Shown here piece by piece: positions 16,801 to 23,415 of a DNA stretch of 27,127 nt. The position numbers and the translations under genes were made by a program. A model generated the notes under the pieces. That model was not told the DNA's origin. It saw only the letters and a list, made by a program, of their open reading frames with translations, and made no database searches. The stretch spans positions 1 to 27,127 of the forward strand of contig JBGPFE010000054.1 in NCBI GenBank assembly GCA_041483135.1, written 5' to 3'. This DNA comes from PALSA-1004 sp041483135 (GTDB lineage Bacteria > Pseudomonadota > Gammaproteobacteria > Burkholderiales > SG8-41). The number at the start of each line of letters is the position of its first letter. Position 1 is the stretch's first letter.

Positions 16801-17216
16801 GCCAGTTAGCAATCTATCAAAAGATGTTTTATCTCTGCGTGCTTGCCGAACTGTACGCCGGCGCCGGATATGTCGAGGAAATCCGGCAGATGCTGGCTTC
16901 GATCCCCGAGGAAGCTCGCACGGTCTTCTGCGCGCCCGAGTTGTACCGGATCGAGGGGGAGCTGTTCCTGAAATTGGCCAAGCCGGTCCCCGACGAGGCC
17001 GAGCGGCGCTTCCGCAGCGCGATCGGGATCGCGCGTCAGCGCGCCGAGAAATCGCTCGAGCTGCGAGCGGCGACGAGCCTCGCGCGGCTGCTCGACGGCC
17101 AAGGCCGGCGGGAGGAAGCGCACGCCGCGCTCGCCGGCGTTTACGGCTGGTTCACGGAGGGCTTCGATACCGCGGACCTCAAGGCTGCGAAGGCGTTGCT
17201 CGAGACGCTCACCTGA
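13866..17216 (+). CDS. Zinc-ribbon / class III cyclase / AAA-ATPase / helical-repeat signalling protein
   Basis: Predicted 1116-residue cytoplasmic signalling protein. Residues 3-45 hold four CxxC pairs, a double zinc ribbon. Residues about 80-255 are a class III nucleotide cyclase domain with metal aspartates D91 (VTVLFADLKGS) and D135 (MGDG). The usual transition-state asparagine is His (H212 in TTHLAARMEQ), while the arginine (R216) is kept. A STAND/AAA-type ATPase follows, with GEPGVGKS (312-319) and LVFEDLHWID (from about 438). The C-terminal 500 residues look like a TPR-type helical array. ATG 13866 was chosen; a GTG one codon upstream is possible. It may make cAMP or act as a nucleotide-gated switch. 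It appears to be a lone gene, about 110 bases after the CMD-family gene, so its pathway is unknown. Confidence 0.88.
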   Translation: MKCHCCQAENEEGARFCENCGARLEELCPACGAAVGAGKKFCRSCGAALTAEPGRPASPQSYTPRHLAERILDSRSALEGERKQVTVLFADLKGSMELIADRDPEDARKILDPVLERMMEAVHHYEGTVNQVMGDGIMALFGAPLAHEDHAVRACYAALRMQDAIRRYTDEVRRTHGVEVQIRVGLNSGEVVVRSIGSDLRMDYTAVGQTTHLAARMEQLATPGTIRLTANTLALAEGYVEVKSFGPVPVKGLADPVEVYEITGAGAARTRLQAARIRGLTRFVGRDTELDQLRRAADEARRGHGQIVAVVGEPGVGKSRLYYEFIRSHHVQGWLILESGSVSYGKATPYLPLADLLRSYFKIDARDDTRGIRVKVTGGLLTLDEALKDTVPVALWLLDALPEDSPFLALEPTERRRQTLAAIKRILLRENQLHPLMLVFEDLHWIDSETQAFLDSLVDSLPASSILLAVNYRPEYRHGWANKTYYRQIRIDPLPPESAADLLDALLGPDPGTQSLKRLLIERTEGSPLFLEESVRTLIEIRALVGERGAYRLVQAPDALQVPATVQAIIAARIDRLDPQEKRLLQASAVIGTHVPFALLRAIAEVDEEALRRCLAQLQTGEFVYEAQLFPDLEYAFKHALTHEVAYGSVLQDRRRALHAAIVAAIERLYADRLPEQVERLAHHAVRGEILPKAVHYLREAGAKAVNRSANREAVAYFEEALALLAQLPQTTQTLTEALEIRMALGPAFIAVKGPTAPEVEQLYLRALELVDQLGASAHRFPALWGLWYVKFTRGNYLEGLQAAERLLEAARHGDDTGQLLEAHHSFWPTLSAMGRSQEALVHIERGLALYDRERHAAQTFVYGGHDPGACCRWFLGMNRWLMGYPDSALREMQGACRLAEELKHPLTKVMTLWFTAWLHCQRGEHDLAITNMEQLISLAKPLGIARWMDGAGVLLHARDGERMSEDTFAGLCQQLKSGQLAIYQKMFYLCVLAELYAGAGYVEEIRQMLASIPEEARTVFCAPELYRIEGELFLKLAKPVPDEAERRFRSAIGIARQRAEKSLELRAATSLARLLDGQGRREEAHAALAGVYGWFTEGFDTADLKAAKALLETLT

Positions 17217-17259
17217 GATGACCTGGCGGCCGCGGCGCGAGATTTGGCGCGCCGCAGTA

Positions 17260-17268
17260 TGCTATTCT
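17260..17268 (+). promoter_or_regulatory. Extended -10 element upstream of the 184-residue protein gene
   Basis: TGC-TATTCT, an extended -10 form, with an implied start about 24 bases before ATG 17299. No good -35 is seen. Confidence 0.3.
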
Positions 17269-17298
17269 TATCGCCCCCAATCGCCGCTGGAGTCCGCA

Positions 17299-17853
17299 AT
17301 GCGCATGGAAGTCCACGTTCACGGCACCGCGTTCCTGTGCAAAGGCGTGCACCTCACGCAGGTCGAGCATGCGCTGCGCCCGTGGCTCGAATACCTCGAA
17401 GTCGACGCGATCGCGAAAGCGCAGAGTCTCGAACGCGAGGAGCCCGGCGTCCGTTTCGATGCCAAGGAGCAGGCGCTCGACATCTGCTGGACCGGTGAAG
17501 TCGGCCGGAGCTTTCACAACCGGCTCAAGGAAGCGTTCCTCGCGCTCGGCCCGCTCACCGAGTACGCATCCGAGATCACCGTCACTTACTACCAGGACAA
17601 CGGCAAGGAAGAATTTCAGCAGGTTTTCATCGGCCCGAGCGCCGAGGCGATCCACGAAATCCGCCGCCAGTGCGTCGAGGAAGACCTGGCCTCCCTGCTG
17701 TCGCCGCACTTCGACAAAGCGCGGGTCGACCAGGTGACCGCCATGGTCAACCGGATGTTCGACGATGAATGGAAAAACCGCCCTACGGTCGAAGAACAGA
17801 CCGTGGCGACGCCGGTGCTGCAGCCGCATCCGCGCAACCGGCATCTGCACTAA
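17299..17853 (+). CDS. Conserved-looking protein of unknown function
   Basis: A 184-residue soluble protein that I do not recognise. Start: ATG with TGGAG eight bases upstream (MRMEVHVHGTAFLCKGVHL); a second ATG two codons on is possible. The N-terminal VHVHGTAFLCKGVHLTQVEHAL suggests an alpha-beta domain. The middle contains LDICWTGEVGRSFHNRLKEAF and a predicted strand, EITVTYYQDN. The C-terminal end is acidic and helical, then becomes a proline/histidine-rich tail. No signal peptide or membrane segment is seen. Codon use and GC match its neighbours. It is monocistronic by spacing: 82 bases after the cyclase gene and followed by a long repeat-rich gap. No function is proposed. Confidence 0.7.
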   Translation: MRMEVHVHGTAFLCKGVHLTQVEHALRPWLEYLEVDAIAKAQSLEREEPGVRFDAKEQALDICWTGEVGRSFHNRLKEAFLALGPLTEYASEITVTYYQDNGKEEFQQVFIGPSAEAIHEIRRQCVEEDLASLLSPHFDKARVDQVTAMVNRMFDDEWKNRPTVEEQTVATPVLQPHPRNRHLH

Positions 17854-17859
17854 GGACCC

Positions 17860-18002
17860 GTGAAGGAGTGAATAAGTGAATGGGTGAACACCCCCTCCCT
17901 AACCCTCCCCCTTGTGGAAGGGGGAGGGAATCTTTCACTCCTTGGAAATCTTTCACTCCTTCACTCCTTCACTCCTTCACTTGTTCACTCGTTCACTTCG
18001 GC
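17860..18002. repeat. Hairpin element, 8-bp-unit family (GTGAAGGA)
   Basis: The left arm 17860-17889 has about four GTGAAGGA-like units. The middle is a perfect 11-bp hairpin, CCCTCCCCCTT (17903-17913) and AAGGGGGAGGG (17918-17928), with loop GTGG. The right arm (17932-18002) is longer, with up to eight TCACTCCT-like units and one interruption. Same design as 1478-1570. Confidence 0.85.
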
Positions 18003-18027
18003 ATTCGCCTTTCCCAGCCGAACAAGC

Positions 18028-18129
18028 ATGGATGATATCGTCAAGCAGGCAATGGCCAAATGGCCGAGCGTGGAGGCGGGCGCCGCGGACTCGTTAGCCG
18101 CAGGCCCGTTTGCGGGCAGCGCCGCTTAA
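18028..18129 (+). pseudogene. Mini-ORF 1, truncated copy of the DUF2946-like N-terminus
   Basis: 33 codons starting MDDIVKQAMAKWPSV, then a tail unrelated to the full gene (EAGAADSLAAGPF...), stop TAA. The first 45 bases differ from the intact gene at only three positions. No Shine-Dalgarno is visible, so translation is doubtful. It could be duplication debris or a small leader peptide. Confidence 0.45.
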
Positions 18130-18160
18130 CCGCCGGATTAACCTTGCAAGCCTGACAATC

Positions 18161-18262
18161 ATGGACGCGATTGTTAAGCAAGCCATGGCCAAATGGCCGA
18201 ACGTGGAGGCGGGCGCCGCGGACTCGTTAGCCACAGGCCCATTTGCGGATAGCGGCGCATGA
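18161..18262 (+). pseudogene. Mini-ORF 2, truncated copy of the DUF2946-like N-terminus
   Basis: 33 codons starting MDAIVKQAMAKWPNV, with the same tail as mini-ORF 1, stop TGA. By eye the two mini-ORFs differ at about seven synonymous and five non-synonymous codons, and both remain open. That pattern is compatible with, but does not prove, selection on the peptide. No Shine-Dalgarno is visible. Confidence 0.45.
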
Positions 18263-18293
18263 CCGCCGGGCTATCCCCTCTGACCGAAAACAT

Positions 18294-18908
18294 ATGGATG
18301 ATATCGTCAAGCAGGCGATGGCGAAATGGCCGAACGTGCCGGCGGTCTTCGGCTGGCTCGGCCTCGACCGCCGCGGCAAATGGCTGATCAAGGGCGAGCG
18401 CATCTCGAATCCGGTGGTCGCCAACTTCATCAGCCGCAATTACGAGCACGACGCCGCGGGCCGCTGGTATTTCCAGAACGGGCCGCAGCGCGTGTTCGTC
18501 GCGCTCGATTACACGCCGTTCGTCTACCGCCTTGGCTGGGACCCCGATCCCGGCGCGCCGCTGCGTATCGAGGCCCATACCGGAAGTCCGGTGACCCGCA
18601 TCGACGGCGCATGGATCGATAGCGCAGGCATCGTGCTCATCGCCACCGAACACGGCATCGGCATGATCGACGACCGCGATCTCGACCGCATGCTCGCGTG
18701 CTTCACCGACGAGCGCGGCCAACCGCTGCCCGAAGAGACGATCGCCGCAGCCATCGAGCTCATGCAGGACGGCGGCACGGCGAAGTTATGTTTTCACTGC
18801 CGCGATAGCATCGTGCCCGTATCAGCTATCGCGGCAAGCGATGTTCCGGCCAGGTTCGGTTTCGTGCCGCGCCCCATGCAACCCGCTGGACAGGAGGAAT
18901 GCTATTGA
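18294..18908 (+). CDS. DUF2946-like family protein
   Basis: Predicted 204-residue soluble protein. The N-terminal MDDIVKQAMAKWPNVPAVFGWLGLD and the later RRGKWLIKGERI resemble betaproteobacterial proteins annotated as DUF2946; this family call is from memory. The middle contains QRVFVALDYTPFVYRLG and a strand-rich core, and the C-terminal part has a CFHC pair. Function unknown. The start is fixed by the match to the duplicated mini-ORFs upstream, which begin with the same codons; the ribosome site is weak. Its TGA overlaps the ATG of the HAD phosphatase gene (TGATG), so the two are translationally coupled and probably share a process. Upstream are two tandem truncated copies of its 5' end. 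Confidence 0.75.
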   Translation: MDDIVKQAMAKWPNVPAVFGWLGLDRRGKWLIKGERISNPVVANFISRNYEHDAAGRWYFQNGPQRVFVALDYTPFVYRLGWDPDPGAPLRIEAHTGSPVTRIDGAWIDSAGIVLIATEHGIGMIDDRDLDRMLACFTDERGQPLPEETIAAAIELMQDGGTAKLCFHCRDSIVPVSAIAASDVPARFGFVPRPMQPAGQEECY

Positions 18909-19702
18909 TGCGGCCGCTCGCCGAGTTCCCGCATTCGTCGCGCACGCGCATTCGCGGCGTGCTGTGCGACATCGACGATACGTTGACCACTGATGGCCGC
19001 CTTACCGCTCCCGCTTACGCAGCAATGGAAGAATTGCGGCGTGCCGGGCTGCTGGTGGTCCCGATCACCGGCCGCCCGGCGGGCTGGTGCGATCATATCG
19101 CGCGCATGTGGCCGGTCGACGCGGTGGTCGGAGAAAACGGCGCATTCTACTTCCGCTACGATCATGGCGGGCGCGCAATGCAGCGGCATTTTGTCGACGA
19201 CGAGGCGACGCGCGCCGCGAACCGCGAAAAGCTCGCGGCAGTCCGCGACCGGATACTCGCCGCCGTGCCCGGTTGCGCGGTAGCTAACGATCAGCACTAC
19301 CGCGAAACCGATCTCGCGATCGACTACTGCGAGGACGTGCCGCGGCTGCCCCCCGCCGCTGTCGACAAAATCGTTGCGCTCATGCAGCAAGCCGGGCTGA
19401 CCGCAAAAGCGAGCTCTATTCACGTCAACGGCTGGTTCGGCGCTTACGACAAGCTGATGACGACCAGAACCTTGATGCGCGAGTGCTTCGGCGTCGATCT
19501 CGACGCGCGCAAAGACGAGTTCGTGTTTGCCGGCGACTCGCCCAACGACGTGCCGATGTTCGCTTACTTCCCGCACGCGGTTGGCGTCGCGAATATCAAA
19601 GCTTTCAGCGATCAGCTGTCAGCCACTCCTTCTTACGTGACGCAAGCCGAAAGCGGCGCGGGATTCCGCGAGCTGGCGGATTTCCTGCTCGCTGCGCGAT
19701 GA
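18908..19702 (+). CDS. HAD-superfamily hydrolase (subfamily IIB, MPGP/sucrose-phosphatase-like)
   Basis: Predicted 264-residue phosphatase. Motif I is DIDDTLT (nucleophile and acid/base aspartates), motif II the T of VVPITGRP, and motif IV GDSPNDVPMF; a C2B-type cap lies between. This is the layout of mannosyl-3-phosphoglycerate phosphatase, phosphomannomutase-like and sugar-phosphate phosphatases. Start is ATG 18908, which overlaps the upstream stop as TGATG; AGGAGG lies ten bases before it and is too close to the in-frame ATG at 18899. Coupling with the DUF2946-like gene suggests a joint function, but the substrate, presumably a sugar phosphate, is not identifiable. Confidence 0.85.
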   Translation: MRPLAEFPHSSRTRIRGVLCDIDDTLTTDGRLTAPAYAAMEELRRAGLLVVPITGRPAGWCDHIARMWPVDAVVGENGAFYFRYDHGGRAMQRHFVDDEATRAANREKLAAVRDRILAAVPGCAVANDQHYRETDLAIDYCEDVPRLPPAAVDKIVALMQQAGLTAKASSIHVNGWFGAYDKLMTTRTLMRECFGVDLDARKDEFVFAGDSPNDVPMFAYFPHAVGVANIKAFSDQLSATPSYVTQAESGAGFRELADFLLAAR

Positions 19703-19709
19703 TTCAACC

Positions 19710-19823
19710 TTGAACCGCAAAGGACGCGAAGGACGCGAAGGTATAATACAAACGGAAGGCGGCAGTTTGATCGATTCTGCTTTGTCGATTTTCCTTTGCG
19801 CCCTTGGCGTCCTTGGCGGTCAA
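19710..19823. repeat. Hairpin element, 9-bp-unit family (GGACGCGAA)
   Basis: The left arm (19710-19741) is CCGCAAA followed by GGACGCGAA units. The right arm (19793-19823) is the inverted form, CCTTTGCGCCCTTGGCGTCC and onward, with a few mismatches. The loop contains a perfect TATAAT (19742-19747 within GGTATAATAC) about 100 bases before the threonine aldolase start. There is no -35 at normal spacing, so promoter activity is uncertain. Confidence 0.75.
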
Positions 19824-19842
19824 AGACTGAAGGAACGAAATA

Positions 19843-20877
19843 ATGATTGATCTGAGAAGCGACACGGTAACGAAACCGACCGAAGCGATGCTCGACGCGA
19901 TGCACAGCGCGACGTTCGGCGATGATTCGCGCGACGGCGACGCGACGGTACTGAAGCTCGAAGCGCTTGCCGCGGCGAAAACCGGCAAGGAAGCCGCCGC
20001 GTACGTGCCGAGCGGCACGATGTCGAACCTGGTGTCGCTGCTCGCGCATGCCGACCGCGGCGGCGAGGTGCTGGTCGAGGGAACGTCGCACATCCTCACC
20101 GCCGAGCTGGGCGGCGTCGGCAACATCGCGGCAATGTTCTACCGGGGGCTTCCCGGCAAACGCGGCGCGATGGATCTCGACGCGCTGCGCGAGCGCATCC
20201 GCCCGCACATCACGCGCAACCAGCAGGGCACCTCACTGGTGTGGATGGAGACCACCCACAATGCGGCCGGCGGCGCGGTCCTGCCGCTCGCGCACATGGC
20301 CGAGATCAGGAAGATCGCCCATGAAAACGAGGTGCCGGTGCATATCGACGGCGCGCGCGTGTTCAACGCCGCCGCCGCACTCGGCGTCAGCGCGAAGGAC
20401 GTCGCGCAGCACGGCGACACCATCACTTTCTGCGTATCGAAAGGCCTGTCGGCGCCGATCGGGTCTTTGATCTGCGGTTCGCGCGATTTCATCGAGCGGG
20501 CGCGCGGTTTCCGCCGCATGGTCGGCGGCAACATGCGCCAGGCCGGCCCGATCGCAGCCGCCGGTGTCGTCGCGCTCGAAAACATGGTCGAGCGGCTGCC
20601 CGAGGACCACCGCACCGCAAAACGGCTTGCACAGGGACTGCACAAGATCGACGCGAGCATCATCGACCCGGCGACGGTGGAAACCAACCTCGTGCGCGCG
20701 TCGGTACGCGCGAGCGGCCGCAAGGCGGCCGAATGGTCGGCGGCGTTGAAGCAGCGCGGCGTGCTGGTAAGCCCGTGCGCGGCGTGGGAGCTGCGCTTCG
20801 TCACCCACCGCCATATCGGCGATGCCGAAGTCGATCAAACAATCAGCGCTTTCGCGGGGGCCTGGAAAACCGGGTAA
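19843..20877 (+). CDS. ltaE: Low-specificity L-threonine aldolase
   Basis: Predicted 344-residue PLP enzyme cleaving L-threonine or L-allo-threonine to glycine and acetaldehyde. Seen: the N-terminal family signature IDLRSDTVTKPT, H83 in GTSHI (stacks on PLP), DGAR with R172, and the Schiff-base lysine K200 in FCVSKGLSAPIGS. Length is normal. Start: ATG with AAGGA eight bases upstream. Upstream lies a 9-bp-unit hairpin element; downstream it converges on the phosphonate transporter operon with only 17 bases between the stops. Many close relatives also act on other beta-hydroxy amino acids, so the physiological substrate may differ. The gene symbol rests on family resemblance only. Confidence 0.88.
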   Translation: MIDLRSDTVTKPTEAMLDAMHSATFGDDSRDGDATVLKLEALAAAKTGKEAAAYVPSGTMSNLVSLLAHADRGGEVLVEGTSHILTAELGGVGNIAAMFYRGLPGKRGAMDLDALRERIRPHITRNQQGTSLVWMETTHNAAGGAVLPLAHMAEIRKIAHENEVPVHIDGARVFNAAAALGVSAKDVAQHGDTITFCVSKGLSAPIGSLICGSRDFIERARGFRRMVGGNMRQAGPIAAAGVVALENMVERLPEDHRTAKRLAQGLHKIDASIIDPATVETNLVRASVRASGRKAAEWSAALKQRGVLVSPCAAWELRFVTHRHIGDAEVDQTISAFAGAWKTG

Positions 20878-20879
20878 GG

Positions 20880-20893
20880 CGCGGTTCCCCGCG
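20880..20893. terminator. Small hairpin between convergent stops
   Basis: CGCGG-TTCC-CCGCG, a 5-bp GC stem in the 17-base gap between ltaE and the phnE-like gene. It could help end transcription from both sides, but it is short and has no T-run. Confidence 0.25.
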
Positions 20894-20894
20894 G

Positions 20895-21707
20895 CTAGAT
20901 AATTCTTTTGCGGATCGCGGTGACGACGATCTCGGCCACGATCACCACCGCGAAGATCGCCGTAAGCACCATCGCCACGCGGTCCCACTGAAACAGGTTC
21001 ATCGCGGTGTCGAGCGCCATGCCGATACCGCCGGCGCCGACGAGTCCCAGCACCGCCGACTCGCGCACGTTGATGTCCCAGCGGAACAGCACCACCGACC
21101 AGAACGCCGGCTGGATCTGCGGCCAGTAGCCCTTGGTCAGCACCGACAGCCACGGCGCGCCGACCCCCTGCAGCGCCTCGATCGTGCCCTTGTTCGCCTC
21201 CTCGACCGCCTCGCCGACGAGCTTGCCGACGAATCCGACCGAGCGGAATGCGATTGCAAGAGTGCCGGCCAGCGCGCCGGGGCCGAACACGGCAACGAAC
21301 AGCAACGCCCATACCAGCGAATTGACCGAGCGGCTCGATACCAGCAGCAGCTTGGCGATGTAATTGAGCGTGCGACCGGGCGTGATGTTGTTGGCCGCCA
21401 TCAGACCGATCGGAAACGCCATCACCACCGCGATGATGGTGCCGAGAGTCGCGATGTGCAGTGTTTCCACCAGCGCCTCATGCACGCCTTTCGGATAGTA
21501 AGAGAACGCGACCGGCCACATGCGCTTGAGCAAATCGGCCATCTGTTCGGGCGCGTCGAGCAGGAACTCCGGGATCACCTCGACCGTCTGGATTGAAACC
21601 ACGATGGCCGTCACTATCGCAAGATATACCGCGAAACGCGCGAGCCGCTGCGCCGGTGAGAAGCGGCGCCAAGTCCGGTTTTCGACAGTTTGCGCAGTAG
21701 CGATCAT
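20895..21707 (-). CDS. phnE: Phosphonate-type ABC transporter permease (second PhnE)
   Basis: Predicted 270-residue inner-membrane permease of the PhnE family, with about six hydrophobic segments. The central stretch GFVGKLVGEAVEEANKGTIEA and the later GLVGAGGIGMAL form the EAA-type loop that contacts the ATPase. Start: ATG 21707; no clear ribosome site. It is the last gene of the operon phnD-phnC-phnE-phnE and probably pairs with the upstream permease as a heterodimer. A 135-base gap with a 7-bp-unit hairpin element separates the two permease genes. Family members import phosphonates, phosphite or related anions; which one applies here is not known. Confidence 0.9.
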   Translation of the reverse strand: MIATAQTVENRTWRRFSPAQRLARFAVYLAIVTAIVVSIQTVEVIPEFLLDAPEQMADLLKRMWPVAFSYYPKGVHEALVETLHIATLGTIIAVVMAFPIGLMAANNITPGRTLNYIAKLLLVSSRSVNSLVWALLFVAVFGPGALAGTLAIAFRSVGFVGKLVGEAVEEANKGTIEALQGVGAPWLSVLTKGYWPQIQPAFWSVVLFRWDINVRESAVLGLVGAGGIGMALDTAMNLFQWDRVAMVLTAIFAVVIVAEIVVTAIRKRII

Positions 21708-21741
21708 GGTGTCGTTGATGCGAATCCGCCTTTTGATACGG

Positions 21742-21829
21742 GTGAAATGTGAAACGTGAAACGTGACAAAATCAAAGCGTCACGACCGCTTGGGATCCTA
21801 CGTTTCACTTTTCACCTTTCACGTTTCAC
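21742..21829. repeat. Hairpin element, 7-bp-unit family (GTGAAAC)
   Basis: The left arm 21742-21766 is three to four GTGAAAC-like 7-mers. The right arm 21801-21829 is four inverted 7-mers (GTTTCAC, TTTTCAC, CTTTCAC, GTTTCAC). About 34 unrelated bases lie between. It sits inside the transporter operon, between the two permease genes. Confidence 0.85.
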
Positions 21830-21842
21830 GCTCTCCAAGGTT

Positions 21843-22658
21843 TCACTCTTCATCTACTTTCCCGCGCTCGAGGAATATCGCGCGCACCTGGGTCGCCAGC
21901 ACCTCGCCGAGGAAAATCAGGAAGATGATCGACAACAGCATCGCGCACACAAAGTCGTAGTCAAAGCGCTGGAACGCCGCGAACAGCGCGCCGCCGATGC
22001 CGCCGGCGCCGACGATGCCGACCATGGTCGAGTTGCGCAGGTTGGAATCGAGCTGGTAGGTCGCAAAGCCCATGAAGCGGCCGAAAACCTGCGGCAGCAC
22101 GCCATAGGCAATCACGTTCATGAACGGCGCGCCGGTCGCGCGCACCGCTTCGACCTGCTTCAACGAAATTTCCTCGATCGCCTCGGCGAAGAGCTTCCCT
22201 ATGAAGCCGATCGATGCCACCGTCAGCGCGGCAATGCCCGACAGCGCGCCGAAACCGATCGCCTTGACGAACACGATCGCGACGATCACAGGATGGAACG
22301 AGCGGCATAGCGCGATGAACATGCGCGCCGGCCAGGTCACCCACACCGGCATCAGGTTGCGCGAAGCCACGAGCCCGATCGGCAGCGACACCAGGATGCC
22401 GAGCGCCGAGGCGAGAACCGCGATTTCGAGGCTTTCCGCGAGGCCTTTAGTCAGTATTTCCCAGCGCGAGAAGTTCGGCGGCAGCATGCGCCCGATGAAG
22501 CGCGCCCCGTTGTCGAGCCCCACCATGAAGCGCGCCCAGGTAAAGTCGAGAAGCGAACATGCGTAGACGACGTAAACGACGAGCGCGACCCACCCGGCGC
22601 GCGCCCACCAGTTGGGCTTGAACGCGATGCGATCCGCCGTTGCGCTTACCGTAACCAA
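21843..22658 (-). CDS. phnE: Phosphonate-type ABC transporter permease (first PhnE)
   Basis: Predicted 271-residue permease, a homologue of the downstream PhnE. About six hydrophobic segments are seen, with GFIGKLFAEAIEEISLKQVEA and GIVGAGGIGGALF as the ATPase-contact region. The start is TTG 22658, inside the end of phnC (13-base overlap, different frame); no ATG is available before the first membrane segment. The overlap suggests translational coupling to the ATPase gene. It ends just after a 7-bp-unit hairpin element. The role is anion import through the cytoplasmic membrane with PhnC and PhnD. Confidence 0.9.
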   Translation of the reverse strand: MVTVSATADRIAFKPNWWARAGWVALVVYVVYACSLLDFTWARFMVGLDNGARFIGRMLPPNFSRWEILTKGLAESLEIAVLASALGILVSLPIGLVASRNLMPVWVTWPARMFIALCRSFHPVIVAIVFVKAIGFGALSGIAALTVASIGFIGKLFAEAIEEISLKQVEAVRATGAPFMNVIAYGVLPQVFGRFMGFATYQLDSNLRNSTMVGIVGAGGIGGALFAAFQRFDYDFVCAMLLSIIFLIFLGEVLATQVRAIFLERGKVDEE

Positions 22659-23410
22659 TCCTCGCCACCGTAAATTGACTTGAGATGGCCGTCGGTAAGT
22701 CCCGCCGGCGCGCCGTCATAGACCACGCGGCCTTCCGACATGCCGACGATGCGGTCGGCAAACCGCTTGGCGAGCTCGACGTCGTGCATGTTGACGATGA
22801 TCGGAATGCTTTTCGCCGTGCCGAGATCGCGTATCAAAGTCATGATCTCGACCGAGGTCTTGGGATCGAGCGACGAAGTCGGCTCGTCGGCAAGCAGCAG
22901 TGCCGGGTGCTGCATCACAGCGCGCGCGATGCCGACGCGCTGGCGCTGGCCGCCCGACAGACTGTCGGCGCGCTGGTTGGCGAAGCCGGACAAGCCGACC
23001 ACGTCGAGCAGATCGAACGCCTCGTCGATGTCACCCGGGGGAAACTTGCGCAGCCACGCCTTGAGCGGCGCGACGTAGCCGAGACGGCCGGTGAGCAGGT
23101 TTTCCATCACCGTCAGGCGCTCGACCAGGTTGAACTCCTGGAACACCATGCCGATGTGGCGTCGCGCTTCGCGCAGCGCGCCCCCCGACAGCTTGACCAG
23201 ATCCTGGTCCTGAAACAGGATCGCGCCGGCGCTCGGCTCCACCAGCCGGTTGATGCAGCGGATCAGCGTGCTCTTGCCGGTGCCCGACGGGCCGATGATC
23301 GCGGTGAGCCCGCGGCCGGCGAATTCGAGGCTGATGTCGCGCAGCACCGGCTTGCCGCGCGTGTATTCCTTGCTGAGATGGCGAATACTCAGCGCGGCGC
23401 CGTTCTGCAT
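22646..23410 (-). CDS. phnC: Phosphonate-type ABC transporter ATP-binding protein
   Basis: Predicted 254-residue ABC ATPase. Walker A is GPSGTGKST (40-48), the Q-loop is in VFQEFNLVERLTV, the signature is LSGGQRQRVGIARA (from 151), and Walker B is LLLADEPTSSLDP (from 171). The VFQEFNLV region and the length are typical of PhnC. Start is ATG 23410, five bases after the phnD stop; the longer open frame upstream only overlaps phnD and is rejected. It powers import by the two PhnE-type permeases encoded next. Confidence 0.92.
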   Translation of the reverse strand: MQNGAALSIRHLSKEYTRGKPVLRDISLEFAGRGLTAIIGPSGTGKSTLIRCINRLVEPSAGAILFQDQDLVKLSGGALREARRHIGMVFQEFNLVERLTVMENLLTGRLGYVAPLKAWLRKFPPGDIDEAFDLLDVVGLSGFANQRADSLSGGQRQRVGIARAVMQHPALLLADEPTSSLDPKTSVEIMTLIRDLGTAKSIPIIVNMHDVELAKRFADRIVGMSEGRVVYDGAPAGLTDGHLKSIYGGEDWLR

Positions 23411-23415
23411 CGTCG

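Larger units (their letters stand above)
18028..18293 (+). repeat. 133-bp tandem duplication of the DUF2946-like gene 5' end
   Basis: Two units start at ATG 18028 and ATG 18161; the intact gene starts at ATG 18294, so the period is exactly 133 bp. Each unit has 45 bases matching the first 15 codons of the gene, then a 57-base tail shared only by the two units, ending in a stop, then a 31-base spacer. Each encodes a 33-residue mini-ORF. This occupies the second half of the gene-free stretch 17854-18293; the first half is the 8-bp-unit hairpin element. Confidence 0.85.

Noticed and set aside
1478..18002. CRISPR array reading of the short repeats
   Set aside because: Units are contiguous 7-10-mers in inverted arms, without spacers of regular length and with no cas genes nearby.
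17884..18129. 81-codon frame running through the 8-bp-unit element into mini-ORF 1
   Set aside because: The first half is only the repeat translated; the shared ATG at 18028 is the natural start of the copied unit.
18080..18135. Integron attC-like palindrome (GTTAGCC ... GCTTAAC) in the tandem copies
   Set aside because: The two core-like ends are in the reverse order to attC sites, GTTAGCC does not fit GTTRRRY, and the second copy does not keep the pairing.
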